A stretch of 64,000 nucleotides of DNA. Source: Megalobrama amblycephala. Taxonomy: Eukaryota > Chordata > Actinopteri > Cypriniformes > Xenocyprididae. Positions within the stretch are counted from its first letter, which is position 1. The number at the start of each line of letters is the position of its first letter. Of this stretch, positions 44,563 to 57,439 are shown piece by piece. The DNA is taken from NCBI RefSeq assembly GCF_018812025.1, contig NC_063050.1, positions 10,013,015 to 10,077,014 of the forward strand, written 5' to 3'. Under the pieces are notes generated by a model. The model did not search any database. It was not told the DNA's origin and saw only the letters and a list, made by a program, of their open reading frames with translations. Both the position numbers and the translations under genes were made by a program.

Positions 44563-45620
44563 TTAAAAGTCAAATCTTAAAGTGTAATTGATATTCTCAC
44601 TGGTATAATAATTAATCAAAGAAATACATGCATTTATAAGGTGACCATGTGAACCACTGCTGTTTGTGTCCATCAGTGTCTCCGTCGCATTCAGCACTTC
44701 ATGTTAAACGTAACCAGGAAAGAAACACTCAAAACTCATCTGAACACACATCGAGAGCTTCAGAAGAACTGAATCTACTGACAACAGAGAGGATCATTTA
44801 ATAAGAGAGAAGAATGAAGATCATCTTGACTTTCACTCTGCTGATGATTCCTGGTAAGAATCTGAACTCAGAGTAAATCACTAAAAACAGCACAGATTTG
44901 ATGAGGAGAGTCTTTCACTTCACTTCATGATGTTCTAGTGACTGCTGAAGAAAGTTCATTTCTGTGTAGTCTCATAAATATATTAAAGTGTGTTTGATGC
45001 TGGTTTGTTGTAGGAGTCATGAGCTCCATCAGTGTGACGGGATATTCAGGAGGAGGAGTCACGATCAAATGCAATTATGATAGAGGATATGCAGCAAATA
45101 CAAAGTATTTTTGTAAAGGACAGTGGTCAGAGTGCAAAGACCAAATCAAGACTAATGAGAAATATAAATGGGTTCATTCTGGAAGATTCTCTCTGTATGA
45201 CGACACGATATCAGCAGTCTTCACTGTGACCATCAGAGATCTGAGAGAACTGGATTCTGGGATGTACCAGTGTGGAGTTGATATCTCTTTAGCTGATGAT
45301 TTCTACACTGAAGTGAATCTGAATGTTATAAGAGGTGAGTAACTGAGAGCCTCAAACCCATGATGATCTCCACAACATCACGATACTCAACACTGACTGT
45401 AATTACTGCCGTTCACACGTGAAACTCATAACAGACTCCATCAGTAACGTTTTTATCTGATGTAAGATTTACACTCATAATCTTCATTCATAAATGTTGC
45501 AGTAAAGTGAGCAGATATGTGTTTATATTGAGAACAAAATGACAAATGATCTGAGTTTGTGTTCAACAGATCAACAACAAATCAGGAGTGTGAGAGGATA
45601 TTCAGGAGGAATCGTCATTA

Positions 45621-47601
45621 TGTAACGAAACGCTAAGTCTCGCTCCGTAGGGGAAATGTAAGTGTTACCCTGGATGACTTGAGAGTGGAAGGATCTTAGT
45701 CCTCACTCTGGTGCTTTGAGTCTCAATTATGCACGATAGGTGTATATGTTTTATCTTAGACTATTATATTATAAGATCAGATAGTGTGGGCTTCAGGTCA
45801 GTAAGTGTCAACGCGGTGGCTTCCTGAAGTATAGATACGTGATATAAAGTGACAACTCAAATTCACGTTCCCACCCTCCTAAACCTAACAGTCTAAGTGA
45901 GACGCCCCTACACCAAGGTAAGTAAAAAAAATATGAAATAACCTTCAACTGTATTGTTTAACAATATTCAATTTATTCCTCTTTTCTTTAATTTAATAAA
46001 CTGTATTTTTGTCTTTGTGTCTTATTTCAATAGAATGAAATAAAATGAGAATAAAAAAAACAAAAAGAGTTTTGGAATTTCTTTTCAATATTGGTAATCC
46101 TTCCAAAAGGTTAACAATCTCAACCCGTAAAACACTTCAAATATAAATTTCAAAGAATTATTTTCAATACCAGTTTCCAAGCTGCTTATCAAACACTGGA
46201 CAGGTCTGGACAAACTCTTCAAGCTTTAACTTGATAACTTTTCAAATAACTTGTTTCAAACAACTCGTTTCACTTAACTCATTTCACATAGCAAACACTA
46301 TGGACTTCACTCCAATGACTCTTATGAATCAGTTAATGAATCAATTTCCTTTTGATTCAGCTCACATGGACACGGTTCAAATTGACACTCTCAGTTCATT
46401 TTAACACTCAGTTCGGTTCAATCAGAATCAGTAAAGTGTGTGTGTGTGTGTAACGAACTCTTGTACCAGTCTGTAGCGACGAAGACTTGAGATGAGAAGA
46501 GATGACTTGAGATGAGAAGAGATGACTTGAGATGAGATGAGATGAGATGACTTGAGATGAGATGAGACGACTTGAGATGAGATGAGATGAGATGACTTGA
46601 GATGAGATGAGACGACTTGCAACAATGAGACCAGTGAGATAGAACAGGGAGATGTCTTAAGGATGGCAGGGTAATAAACAAAAAAAATTTCAGCACGGCC
46701 CAAAAAAAACTCCAACTCTCTGGAACAAAATAGCGCTCAGCCACGGGGTGCACGCGACTCACTAAACAGCGTCTGGCTTATAGTGCTTCTCGGGGGTTTC
46801 AGAAGTAAAACTTGATCGTAATGATCTCAGTCTCTCCAAAATTGCAAAAATACTTAGAAAATAAAAAGGGAAAAAAAAATAAATCACTCTGTAAGAATCA
46901 CTCAGTTCAGAAACACTCGCACACTAACAAGTGCACTTAAGGGACTCGTAGGAATAAATCAATGTCTCTCGCTCTGTAAGACAGTTCATGAGTGACTTGT
47001 AGATTCAGACTCAAGGAAAAGGAAAAAATGCTCAAAAAGAAATCACTCCGTAGAAATTAAGTGCAATTCAAAAACGCATTCTCGCGCACTAACAAGTGCA
47101 CTTAAGTAACTCGCAGGAAGAAATCAGTGTCTCTCGCTCTGTAAGACAGTTCATGAGTGACTCGAAAAAACAGCAGAAATCTCAAAATGCCCAGTCGAAC
47201 GATGCAATAAAACAACAGTGTTCTTGAAACTCACGGCTCCAGCAACTCTCTCTCGTGCTCTCGGCCAGTCTCCAACACCGCTCTTCATCCGATGACGCAC
47301 TTGACCAAACTTCTGCTATAACGACGTCTCCGGCTTCACAACAACGTCTCCGACTTCACAGGGTAATTTCAGTGTGCACAAAACGTAAACTGAATGTATA
47401 ACACTGTCTTACTTTTTTTAAAACAGGCGGAAAAATCGACACCTCCTCATACGGCAATCATGGCGTGTCTGCATGCGTGTCTGATCATTACGGTTTTTTT
47501 TTCTTCTCCTTCCCAGACGTCTTTGCATCTCCCGCGGACATACCGGAGACAGAGCAACCCATCAAAATAAAAGTCCCTCAGTGAAAAATATCTCCGTTAC
47601 A
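45621..47601 (-). repeat. 3' LTR of Gypsy-2 (1981 bp)
   Basis: Begins TGTAACGAAACGC and ends CTCCGTTACA on the plus strand. It contains a GATGA/CTTGA minisatellite at about 46489-46615 with one 20-bp unit more than the other LTR. Confidence 0.92.
46489..46615. repeat. GATGA/CTTGA minisatellite within the LTR
   Basis: Repeats of GATGACTTGAGATGAGATGA type. The matching array in the other LTR (about 53932-54044) is 20 bp shorter and accounts for the whole length difference between the LTRs. Confidence 0.85.
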
Positions 47602-47754
47602 TTCCCCCCTGCTAAACCCTGCCATACCATCGACATCTCCGGCAAGTCTCTCTGGAACATAAACAACACAATTTAAAAGTGCAACTTCATACAAAATACA
47701 CATTTTCAAACTCACACAAGTTCATACATACTTCATCACAACCTCAGTCAATTC

Positions 47755-50700
47755 TCATTTCATAAGATAATCATTTTGATACCTTACAGGTAATTTACCA
47801 CGGTTTTGTCTTTGCGAGCGTCTGAGCTCTGAAACACTTTCACATTCAACATCGGAAATGTCAGCATCATCTGAAACCTCTTGTACCCCTAACTCTATTT
47901 CTGGGATTACATCTTGTATTACATTCTCCTGTTCTTGCATTACACTCTCTATTTGTTCTACATCATTTGTTTCTGTCTGTACCACCTCTTTTTCTTTATT
48001 CTGTCTATGTGCAGTGGTTGGAAAACACACAAGATCTGGGAATTCTGTTTCAGAATCTGACCGATTTTCGGGTCTGCATCTGACTGGACGTGGCGTACTA
48101 GATGACGATAAAGGAAAAGTGCAGTGACGGAGCTGATCTCTGTGTACTACTCTGGATGGACCCCCCTTCTCGGGTTTGACAGTGAATACCGGTGTGTCTG
48201 AATGATTCTGTTTGACTACAATGTAGGGTGTGTGTTCCCACTTGTCTTGAATCTTATTTCTGCCCCTATGTTTGTGATTGCATAACAACACACGGTCACC
48301 AGGCCTTACAAGCGCTCCAGAGGACTTGCGGTCATACACTCTCTTTCGTCTCTTAGAGGCTTCTTGTGTGGCTGTATTTGCAACTTCAACAGCGGTCTTT
48401 AGTCGGCTATGATGATTCTTCACCCAGTCGTCCAGGTTTTCTGCATCACTCTCCTCTAAATCCTTTCCACCCAAGACATCTAATGGAAGGCGGGCATCCC
48501 TCCCAAACATCAAGTAAAAAGGAGAATAGCCAGTGGATGAGTGAATGTGATTGTTGTATGCCATCACTAGCTCTGGCAAGTGAGTTTTCCAGTCTTTCTT
48601 CTGCTCAGGCGTCAATGTTCTCAGCATATCGTGCATTGTGCGGTTAAACCTCTCACATTGAGAGTTTCCCTGAGGGTGGTAGGGACTGGTACGACTTTTC
48701 CCGATACCATACACTTTACAGAGTTCTTTGATTACTTGCGCTTCGAAACACCTTCCCTGGTCCGAATGCAGACGCGCTGGGCAGCCATAGTAGACAAACC
48801 AATGTTTGATGAGGGCCTTTGCAGTGGTACTCGCTGTTTGGTTCTTGGTTGGGACAGCAACTGTAAATCGAGTGAACATGTCAGTCAGTACAAGTACATT
48901 TTCATATCCTCCTGAGGACATTTCCAGCTGGGTGTAGTCCATTGCCAGAACTTCTAGAGGAGCCGTGACATTGCTACATGTCATCGGAGCTCTGATCCTT
49001 GGAAATACATCCTTCGCAAGGGTACATCTTTTACACTGTTCTATCCATCCTTGGACGTCTTTAGACATACTAGGCCAATAGTAGTTCCTTCTGATCAGTG
49101 TCAGAGTACTCCTCTCTCCAAAATGACCTCCATGCTCATGTTGGCTGTCATAAACTGAACGGCGTAAGGGGGCTGGAACAACTAACTGCCTAACTTTCTC
49201 TCCATCCCTTGGGTCAAGAATACATCTAAACACCACCCCATGATGCAGCTGAAGACGTTCAAACTCCCTGAAAAGCTTTTTCAACTCTGGGGACATGCTC
49301 TGTTGTTCAGACCGGCTTGGCCTTCTGTTTTTGGACACGCCATTGTATATGGGACCCATCAAGGAATCACGTTTTTGCAGCTCTCTAATTTCATCCCAGC
49401 TGTAACCATTCAGCACTTTCTTGATGGATGCTTGTACAGCCACTTGAACGTCAGTTTCTCCCTGTTTGAACTCTCGCATTGGCCATAGACATGCACGCAC
49501 TTCTTCAGAATTAAGTCGGATGAAATCCTTCTCTGTGTCTTCCCGTTCAGGGACTTCTCTGGAGGAAATTCTCGACAGAGCATCAGCATTGGTATTCAGC
49601 CTTCCAGGCTTATACAGAACCTCGAAATTAAGCTCCGCCAACTGAGCCACCCAGCGTTGCTCGACTGCTCCAAGGTTAGCGGTCTCCAGATAACGCAGTG
49701 GATTATGGTCAGTGATTACGGTGAACTTGGAGAACATCAGATACTCTTTGAACTTTTCTGTTGCTGCCCACTTGAGGGCCAACAGCTCCAATTTGAATGC
49801 ACTGTAGTACTTGTCATTTTTCTCTGACCCTCTCAGGCCTCTGCTAGCAAATGCGATGACGCGCTCTGCTCCCCCTTGCTTTTGGCTCAACACAGCTCCA
49901 AGGCCCTGGTGACTCCCATCAGTTGTAAGAATAAACGGAAGGCTGAAGTCAGGGTAAGAGAGGACAGGTGGTGACATGAGGCATTGTTTTAATTCATCAA
50001 ATGCGGTCTGGCATTCGTTGCTCCACATGAACGATTCAGAGGCTTTCCTTCTGTCTTTGTTGCCCATTAATGCATGCAATGGTTTTGCTATTTGAGCAAA
50101 CTTTGGAACAAATCGTCGGTAATAACTCATGAATCCGATCAGTTGTCTCACTTCCTTTACACTCTTAGGAGGAGGCCAAGTATCCAAAGCACTAACTTTT
50201 TCACTGTCGACTTTGATTCCTTCAGAGGAGATCACGTGACCCAAGAATTTCACCTCGGATTTGAAGAGAAAGCATTTGCTTGGTTTCAACTTTAGGCCAT
50301 GGCGTCTCAGTCGATCAAAGACAAGCTCTAGTCGTTCACAGTGACTCTTGAAGTCTTTGGAAAACACGATAATATCATCCAGATATATCAGGAGGACATC
50401 AAAAGCCAAATCCCCGAGCACTACCCCCATAAGGCGCTGGAAGGTGGCTGGTGCATTGCACAGCCCGAACGGCATCCGCGTCCACTCGAATAATCCAAAC
50501 GGGGTAGTGACTGCTGTCTTTTCACGATCACGCTCGCTCATAGCTACCTGGAAATAGCCGGCCGTCAGATCTAAGGTGGAGAACAACTGAGCATTCCCCA
50601 GTGCGTCCAGAGATTCCTCCACTCTGGGAAGCGGATACGCATCTTTGCATGTGACTTGATTTAATCTTCTGTAATCACAACAGAAGCGCACACTGCCGTC

Positions 50701-52980
50701 TTTCTTCACAACTATCACTGCTGGAGATGCCCAGGGACTCGCACTCTCCCTAAGAATGCCTTGCGACACAAGGTCCTGCACATGTTTTTTGAATTCTTGA
50801 AAAACATGTGGTGGTACTCGACGGTGCCTCTGTTTTATTGGTGGAGCGTCACCAGTGTGAATGTCATGTGTCACTGCCTGTGTGTACCCATAGTCACTGT
50901 CACTTTTGGAGAATACATCTCTGTACTTTGCCAACAGCTGGTCTAGTTCTTCTCGTTGTAAGGGGGTGAGCTTATCGTAATTCGCCTGAACCTGAGGTTT
51001 GTCAGAGACTTCAACTGTTTGAACATGTGCCACTCTTCTAACATGAAGCGTCCCTTCCTCTTCTTCAAACTCCAGTGTGTTTTCAGTTAATACCTCCTGT
51101 GGCTTAGACACCACTGCCACTCTGCATCTTGGGTTCAGTCTGATGGTCCGCTCACTCGAATTCATTACACGTACAGGAACTTTACCACCTTCAGTTTTTG
51201 TTAACACATTGGCCACTAGGAGTCCCTTGGGTAGACTCGCACCACTGGTGGGCTCAACTAATACTTGGCACTTCACTTTAGGTGGCACTCTGCAACGGCC
51301 TTCAAACACTTTCTCACTTAAAGGAGGGATGGTGATGGTTTGCTTACCACCAACTTTGACGAACCCGATCTTGCCGTCAGGACCCAGGGATTCAGTTCTC
51401 TCGACACTTGCCAGCACCCTTCTTATCTTTGCTTCTGTGGGTTGTCTGTACTTGTTGGCTGTCTTTACACTCTCTCCTGTGACAAACAACGACTTAAACT
51501 CACTGATAATATTCATTCCAATGATTCCCGAAAGTCCTCTTATCTCCTCTGCTTCTGGGCTGGTGTCTGTCAGCACAAAGATGCACTTCCCTGGGAGAAC
51601 CTTCCCCATGCACTCCACGTCAGCTTGTAAACATCCAAGGACCGGAATGTCAAGCCCATTAGCTGCAGTGAGTTTGACCCAGTGAGCAGATGACAATTTC
51701 AGCTCTTGTTCTCCAAAGTGCTTCCTAAAGTGTGACTCTGTAATAGTGGACACTTCTGAGCCTGTATCCAGCAAGCAGTTTGTCTTGACACCAGCTATTC
51801 TAACTTCAATAGTCAAACAATCTCCAAATGCACCGTTTTTTAATGTCTCTGTCGCTTCGTCTGTCCATTCAGCTATATGACTCCTTATCACAGATGGCCC
51901 AGAGCTGGCTTGTGTTGTGCTGGTTGGAACGTTCCCCATGTTAGTTTCAGCCATCCCTGTAGAACGTCGAGACTGATCAGACACCCTAGCTGCCTCAGTA
52001 CCCTGTGAGCAGCGCCTGCTAGTATGCCCAGGTTCGCCACACGAATAACAGATGTATCGGCCATCGCCGTCTTTCAGGGGTTGTCTTTTTGGACGGCTCT
52101 GTTGAAGTCGTACTCCGCTGTTACCATGTACGGCCTGGTAAAGTTCTTCTTGGCGGGCAGCAATCTTTTGTATGGCTTCATGCAGTTTTTCCAGAGTTAA
52201 AGTAGAGGAAGTTTGTTCTGCATCAGCATTAACTACTCTGACACGGGGGCTGGGTTTTGGATTATTTGATGTTTGCGTCTCTTCTTCTTCAGCCCACGTG
52301 ATTGCTGCTTGCATTACCTGAACAAAAGTTAAACTCATGTCCTCTTTAACTCGTCTTTTCATTTCACGCCTCAGGAAATCATCTCGAAGGCCCAGGACCA
52401 GCTGCTCTTTTAACACACTTTCGGCATCTGGAACACGGCTTGGCTCCCTGCGCTGGACTCGGCTGAGTCTCTCTTGCAAATCATACGCGTATGAACGTAT
52501 CGTCTCTCCTTGCATTTGCTTACGCTCATAGAAATCTTTCAGTCTGGTTCCGATTGGCACTTTATCTCCATATGTGTCTAGTAGGACTTTGAAGATGTCA
52601 TCAGCAGACCTTTCACCATCTCCCAGCATGAACCTCACTGTCGCTTTGGCTTCATCTTTAAGATGCTGTTTCGTCAACTCTACTCGATCTTCTGGAGGTA
52701 CTCTCATCACCTGGAAGGCAGATTTCATTGATGCAACCCATTCTTCAATGCTTAATTTTGTATTTGTTGAGCGGCCGCTGAACTCTGGAAGTTTTCTGTC
52801 CCTGGGTATATAAATAGCAGCTGGGGTCGATTGTACGGCAGCTTGACGCTCAATGACAGCTCTAGCTAGTGACAGGGCTTCTCTTTGTTCGGTTCTTGCT
52901 TGCTCAAGTGCTCCCGCCTGCTCTGCAAAGCGCCTCTGTATCTCCGCCATCTCCTTTTTCATTTCCTCAAGCTCGGCCAT
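47755..52980 (-). CDS. Gypsy-2 gag-pol polyprotein, intact
   Basis: 1741 residues in a single frame. Residues 1-50 are a predicted coiled coil, then the gag core. A CCHC zinc knuckle ([14 protein letters not shown]) is at 311-324 and the protease LLDTGSE at 403-409. In the [15 protein letters not shown] precedes the catalytic YLDD at 866-869. RNase H spans about 1015-1140 ([15 protein letters not shown]). The integrase zinc finger is around 1281-1319 and its catalytic triad D1348, D1407, E1443 has D-35-E spacing. The tail after about 1650 is acidic. All catalytic motifs are present and no stop or frameshift was seen, so the copy may be functional. There is no envelope-like frame. The frame starts 83 bp inside the 5' LTR end. 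Confidence 0.95.
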   Translation of the reverse strand: MAELEEMKKEMAEIQRRFAEQAGALEQARTEQREALSLARAVIERQAAVQSTPAAIYIPRDRKLPEFSGRSTNTKLSIEEWVASMKSAFQVMRVPPEDRVELTKQHLKDEAKATVRFMLGDGERSADDIFKVLLDTYGDKVPIGTRLKDFYERKQMQGETIRSYAYDLQERLSRVQRREPSRVPDAESVLKEQLVLGLRDDFLRREMKRRVKEDMSLTFVQVMQAAITWAEEEETQTSNNPKPSPRVRVVNADAEQTSSTLTLEKLHEAIQKIAARQEELYQAVHGNSGVRLQQSRPKRQPLKDGDGRYICYSCGEPGHTSRRCSQGTEAARVSDQSRRSTGMAETNMGNVPTSTTQASSGPSVIRSHIAEWTDEATETLKNGAFGDCLTIEVRIAGVKTNCLLDTGSEVSTITESHFRKHFGEQELKLSSAHWVKLTAANGLDIPVLGCLQADVECMGKVLPGKCIFVLTDTSPEAEEIRGLSGIIGMNIISEFKSLFVTGESVKTANKYRQPTEAKIRRVLASVERTESLGPDGKIGFVKVGGKQTITIPPLSEKVFEGRCRVPPKVKCQVLVEPTSGASLPKGLLVANVLTKTEGGKVPVRVMNSSERTIRLNPRCRVAVVSKPQEVLTENTLEFEEEEGTLHVRRVAHVQTVEVSDKPQVQANYDKLTPLQREELDQLLAKYRDVFSKSDSDYGYTQAVTHDIHTGDAPPIKQRHRRVPPHVFQEFKKHVQDLVSQGILRESASPWASPAVIVVKKDGSVRFCCDYRRLNQVTCKDAYPLPRVEESLDALGNAQLFSTLDLTAGYFQVAMSERDREKTAVTTPFGLFEWTRMPFGLCNAPATFQRLMGVVLGDLAFDVLLIYLDDIIVFSKDFKSHCERLELVFDRLRRHGLKLKPSKCFLFKSEVKFLGHVISSEGIKVDSEKVSALDTWPPPKSVKEVRQLIGFMSYYRRFVPKFAQIAKPLHALMGNKDRRKASESFMWSNECQTAFDELKQCLMSPPVLSYPDFSLPFILTTDGSHQGLGAVLSQKQGGAERVIAFASRGLRGSEKNDKYYSAFKLELLALKWAATEKFKEYLMFSKFTVITDHNPLRYLETANLGAVEQRWVAQLAELNFEVLYKPGRLNTNADALSRISSREVPEREDTEKDFIRLNSEEVRACLWPMREFKQGETDVQVAVQASIKKVLNGYSWDEIRELQKRDSLMGPIYNGVSKNRRPSRSEQQSMSPELKKLFREFERLQLHHGVVFRCILDPRDGEKVRQLVVPAPLRRSVYDSQHEHGGHFGERSTLTLIRRNYYWPSMSKDVQGWIEQCKRCTLAKDVFPRIRAPMTCSNVTAPLEVLAMDYTQLEMSSGGYENVLVLTDMFTRFTVAVPTKNQTASTTAKALIKHWFVYYGCPARLHSDQGRCFEAQVIKELCKVYGIGKSRTSPYHPQGNSQCERFNRTMHDMLRTLTPEQKKDWKTHLPELVMAYNNHIHSSTGYSPFYLMFGRDARLPLDVLGGKDLEESDAENLDDWVKNHHSRLKTAVEVANTATQEASKRRKRVYDRKSSGALVRPGDRVLLCNHKHRGRNKIQDKWEHTPYIVVKQNHSDTPVFTVKPEKGGPSRVVHRDQLRHCTFPLSSSSTPRPVRCRPENRSDSETEFPDLVCFPTTAHRQNKEKEVVQTETNDVEQIESVMQEQENVIQDVIPEIELGVQEVSDDADISDVECESVSELRRSQRQNRGKLPVRYQNDYLMK

Positions 52981-53063
52981 TCTTCAGCTTGTAGGCCTGG
53001 GACTCGTGAAACATGCAAAAAAAAAGTTAAACACACTAATCCTATCCTGTTCGTGACGCCAAA

Positions 53064-55024
53064 TGTAACGAAACGCTAAGTCTCGCTCCGTAGGGGAAAT
53101 GTAAGTGTTACCCTGGATGACTTGAGAGTGGAAGGATCTTAGTCCTCACTCTGGTGCTTTGAGTCTCAATTATGCACGATAGGTGTATATGTTTTATCTT
53201 AGACTATTATATTATAAGATCAGATAGTGTGGGCTTCAGGTCAGTAAGTGTCAACGCGGTGGCTTCCTGAAGTATAGATACGTGATATAAAGTGACAACT
53301 CAAATTCACGTTCCCACCCTCCTAAACCTAACAGTCTAAGTGAGACGCCCCTACACCAAGGTAAGTAAAAAAAATATGAAATAACCTTCAACTGTATTGT
53401 TTAACAATATTCAATTTATTCCTCTTTTCTTTAATTTAATAAACTGTATTTTTGTCTTTGTGTCTTATTTCAATAGAATGAAATAAAATGAGAATAAAAA
53501 AAACAAAAAGAGTTTTGGAATTTCTTTTCAATATTGGTAATCCTTCCAAAAGGTTAACAATCTCAACCCGTAAAACACTTCAAATATAAATTTCAAAGAA
53601 TTATTTTCAATACCAGTTTCCAAGCTGCTTATCAAACACTGGACAGGTCTGGACAAACTCTTCAAGCTTTAACTTGATAACTTTTCAAATAACTTGTTTC
53701 AAACAACTCGTTTCACTTAACTCATTTCACATAGCAAACACTATGGACTTCACTCCAATGACTCTTATGAATCAGTTAATGAATCAATTTCCTTTTGATT
53801 CAGCTCACATGGACACGGTTCAAATTGACACTCTCAGTTCATTTTAACACTCAGTTCGGTTCAATCAGAATCAGTAAAGTGTGTGTGTGTGTGTAACGAA
53901 CTCTTGTACCAGTCTGTAGCGACGAAGACTTGAGATGAGAAGAGATGACTTGAGATGAGATGAGATGAGATGACTTGAGATGAGATGAGACGACTTGAGA
54001 TGAGATGAGATGAGATGACTTGAGATGAGATGAGACGACTTGCAACAATGAGACCAGTGAGATAGAACAGGGAGATGTCTTAAGGATGGCAGGGTAATAA
54101 ACAAAAAAAATTTCAGCACGGCCCAAAAAAAACTCCAACTCTCTGGAACAAAATAGCGCTCAGCCACGGGGTGCACGCGACTCACTAAACAGTGTCTGGC
54201 TTATAGTGCTTCTCGGGGGTTTCAGAAGTAAAACTTGATCGTAATGATCTCAGTCTCTCCAAAATTGCAAAAATACTTAGAAAATAAAAAGGGAAAAAAA
54301 AATAAATCACTCTGTAAGAATCACTCAGTTCAGAAACACTCGCACACTAACAAGTGCACTTAAGGGACTCGAAGGAATAAATCAATGTCTCTCGCTCTGT
54401 AAGACAGTTCATGAGTGACTTGTAGATTCAGACTCAAGGAAAAGGAAAAAATGCTCAAAAAGAAATCACTTCGTAGAAATTAAGTGCAATTCAAAAACGC
54501 ATTCTCGCGCACTAACAAGTGCACTTAAGTAACTCGCAGGAAGAAATCAGTGTCTCTCGCTCTGTAAGACAGTTCATGAGTGACTCGAAAAAACAGCAGA
54601 AATCTCAAAATGCCCAGTCGAACGATGCAATAAAACAACAGTGTTCTTGAAACTCACGGCTCCAGCAACTCTCTCTCGTGCTCTCGGCCAGTCTCCAACA
54701 CCGCTCTTCATCCGATGACGCACTTGACCAAACTTCTGCTATAACGACGTCTCCGGCTTCACAACAACGTCTCCGACTTCACAGGGTAATTTCAGTGTGC
54801 ACAAAACGTAAACTGAATGTATAACACTGTCTTACTTTTTTTAAAACAGGCGGAAAAATCGACACCTCCTCATACGGCAATCATGGCGTGTCTGCATGCG
54901 TGTCTGATCATTACGGTTTTTTTTTCTTCTCCTTCCCAGACGTCTTTGCATCTCCCGCGGACATACCGGAGACAGAGCAACCCATCAAAATAAAAGTCCC
55001 TCAGTGAAAAATATCTCCGTTACA
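53064..55024 (-). repeat. 5' LTR of Gypsy-2 (1961 bp)
   Basis: Same ends as the other LTR. On the reverse strand it would start transcription near its middle. Differences seen from 45621-47601: AACAGTGTC for AACAGCGTC, GACTCGAAGG for GACTCGTAGG, CACTTCG for CACTCCG, and one minisatellite unit fewer. Confidence 0.92.
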
Positions 55025-56113
55025 ATTATAAACTACAAATATGAGATGAAACACAAGAACCATGTGAAATATTTCTGTAAAACTCGAGTTCAGTGTTTTA
55101 CTGTAATAATCACTAACAGAGCAGCAGGATGGAAACAGGACAGACGATTCTCCGTTCAGGATGACAGATCTGCAGGTCTCTTACGTGTGTTTATCAGAGA
55201 TCTGAATGAGAACGACTCTGGAGAATATCAGATTACAGTCAAAGTTTCTGAAGAATACAGTTTCTTCTCTGAGTTTAATCTGATCATCAGAGACGGTGAG
55301 ACGCTTTCATTCATTTCTGCATTATTTGACAGAATCCATGAATATATCTGGTCATTGTAACATTGCTGCACTTGATTTGGATCTGAATCAGATGCTTGTT
55401 GTGTGAAGAGCATCAGTCTATCAGCTGCTGCAGGAGGATCTGTGAACATCAGCTGCAAATACCCACAATCCCACATTAGTGATGTGAAGTTTCTCTGCTG
55501 GAGATCTGGAGCTGATCTCTGTGCTGAAGAGACGTCTGTGAAGGAGAGCAGAAGATGGAGTCCTGAGGGAAAGATCCAGCTGTATGATGACAGAGAAGAG
55601 CAGCTCCTGACGGGAAGCATCAGTCATGTGACTGAACAACATTCATAATACTGGTGTGGAGTTCAGTCTGATCAAGGACACAAGAGCTTCATCACACGAG
55701 TCCTGATCCATGTTACAGGTGAGAAATGATGAAACAAACCAGCATCTGTAATACTTTAAGAAAAACCTCCTGAGAGTCTCAAGTAGCTCAAATACAGTCA
55801 ACAGTTTGAGGTTTGTGTGTGTGAAACATGTCAGATGGTTTAGTAATGAAAAACATTAGTGTCTTTAAGAAATGTTTGCGAGTAAAAAAACACCCATGTG
55901 TTTCAGAGCAAACAACACCATCATCAGTTGAATCTCCAGCGATCTCATCTGTGTTTCCTGTAACAGGTACAAACTCTCTCTGAAACACAAACACACTCAT
56001 TTCTGTGTGGTTCAGATTGTGAGTCTCTGGTGTTTTCAGGCTCTTCTCTGGTGGTCAGTGTGTCTGTGGTTCTGCTGCTGATCATCATTGGACTCGTGTT
56101 CATCACTCTCTGA

Positions 56114-57439
56114 AGAAGGTCTCAGTCTCTTTAGATATGTATTATTTTGTGTGTGATATGATGAATGCAGGTATGAAATTTCATTTACTTGTTTTTGATG
56201 TGCTCATTCCTCATTTAAAAGATCTCACGCGACACCAGGAAACTGATAAATAATCTTGAAGGTCATGCTGTATTGCATTATGTTTGTTGCATTATATGAA
56301 CCATGCTCATGTATTTTAATCTCATATCTCTACATGGTTATACTCTGCAGAACCTGACATGTGTAGAGAAAATGAAAGTAAGATCTCAGCTAACAGAATT
56401 TTGTTATAAGAACATTCTAAATATTTGGAAACCGATTACCTTATTTTTGCAAAGCAAACTTGAGGAGAAAACTTAAGTTAAAAGGTAAAGAAAGCAAACT
56501 CTTCCCAAGTAAATGAAGTCATAAATATCAAGTTAGTATAATGTCAATTCTAGTTAACATACTCTAGAATATTTACTAATCTTACTTAAGATTTATCAGT
56601 AAGATTACTGGAGGGATTCCATTTAACTAACAGTGTTTTATTGTGTTCTGCAAACATCTTAAATACTTATTCTCAACATGGTTTTAATCTGCCATTTTAA
56701 GCTATGGAGACTTAGAAAACTGTGCAATCAGTTTCCACATTTTCCACAAGTAAAGTGAAAGAGGAATAGTATGTTGTACTGACAAAAGCTTTCTTAGTAT
56801 AGTTCACTTACACAAGAGTTCTAGTAACTAAAAAAAGAACTGTAGAGAGTACTTAATTTACTTTAAATAAAATGTAATTGTTACCAGTTTTGTGTTTTGC
56901 CTGCTGAATGTTGAAGTATGTGTGTGACTCGAGCACTGTCAGCTGGAGCATATTGTTACAAATACCCAAAATGTTCGGAACATCATTGTACAACTTCACA
57001 ACGATCTATCATCACAACTTTTTAGGAAAATCTACATCAATTTTTAAAGTCAGCTTATGTGATGTTCTCTCAAACTATTCAGTGGTATTGACAATTAAAA
57101 ATTACAGACGACTTTGGGAAAAGAGTGAATGTCATGAACATTTTTTGTATTTTTACTCAAATTACATTATTTATGGGATTTTATCTGTTCTAATATTTCA
57201 GCAACAATTAAATATGTGTAGTAAAGTCAACATTTTGGTTATAATCAAGTAAACATACTAGTGTTTTTATAGTAAGGAATACTATTTGTTTTAAAATGGT
57301 TTTGTTCTTTTTTATTAAATTCAATAAATTCAAAATTTCAATGTTCTCATTGGGCAGTATATTTCTTCTTCGTGTCCTCTTGCATGCATTGTACCCCAGG
57401 CATCAATTCTTGCTCCGATTCTGTTTTCATTATATATGT
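56114..57439. other. 3' flank of receptor 5, no gene seen
   Basis: AT-rich. 56387-56430 (CAGCTAACAGAATTTTGTTAT) is a short fragment of the end of the foldback family at 42731-44562. The frame 56908-57252 has no recognisable domain. Confidence 0.45.

Larger units (their letters stand above)
42488..44813 (+). promoter_or_regulatory. Upstream region of receptor 5, split by a foldback element
   Basis: 42488-42730 and 44563-44813 are homologous to 16205-16857 of receptor 3. The 1.8 kb between them is an inserted element. The (CT)n tract and the AGAGGAAGTG site of receptor 3 are missing here: CATCAGTG runs directly into TCTCCGTCGC. Confidence 0.6.
45621..55024 (-). mobile_element. Young, apparently intact Ty3/Gypsy retrotransposon (Gypsy-2)
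   Basis: It is inserted in the Ig2 exon of receptor 5 with a 4-bp duplication ATTA (45617-45620 and 55025-55028). LTRs: 45621-47601 and 53064-55024. On the reverse strand a primer-binding-like TTTGGCGTCACGAACAGG follows the 5' LTR and a polypurine GCAGGGGGGAATG precedes the 3' LTR. One uninterrupted frame of 1741 codons lies between. By eye the LTRs differ by only about three substitutions plus one 20-bp repeat-unit difference, so insertion was recent. Confidence 0.93.
44814..56113 (+). pseudogene. Receptor 5 pseudogene (receptor 3 type), broken by a Gypsy insertion
   Basis: Exons: 44814-44853 signal peptide; 45014-45334 Ig1 (canonical cysteines, YFCK...C); Ig2 split into 45570-45620 and 55025-55295 by the LTR element; 55392-55718 Ig3 opening DACCVK; 55907-55966 stalk; 56040-56113 transmembrane, ending in TGA directly after the membrane segment. 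Ig2 again lacks canonical cysteines (INYKY, EYQITV). Ig3 has a TAA at 55646-55648 where receptor 3 has GAA (before YWCG). There are therefore two independent inactivating changes. No ITIM exons were found after 56113; a possible small relic exon lies at 56351-56377. Confidence 0.88.

Noticed and set aside
46418..46762. Reverse-strand frame with Ser-Ser-His-Leu repeats in the LTR
   Set aside because: Translation of the GATGA/CTTGA minisatellite. It occurs in both LTRs and shifts with array length.
47858..53079. Many plus-strand frames opposite the Gypsy-2 polyprotein
   Set aside because: Shadows of the reverse-strand gag-pol. None has a family signature.
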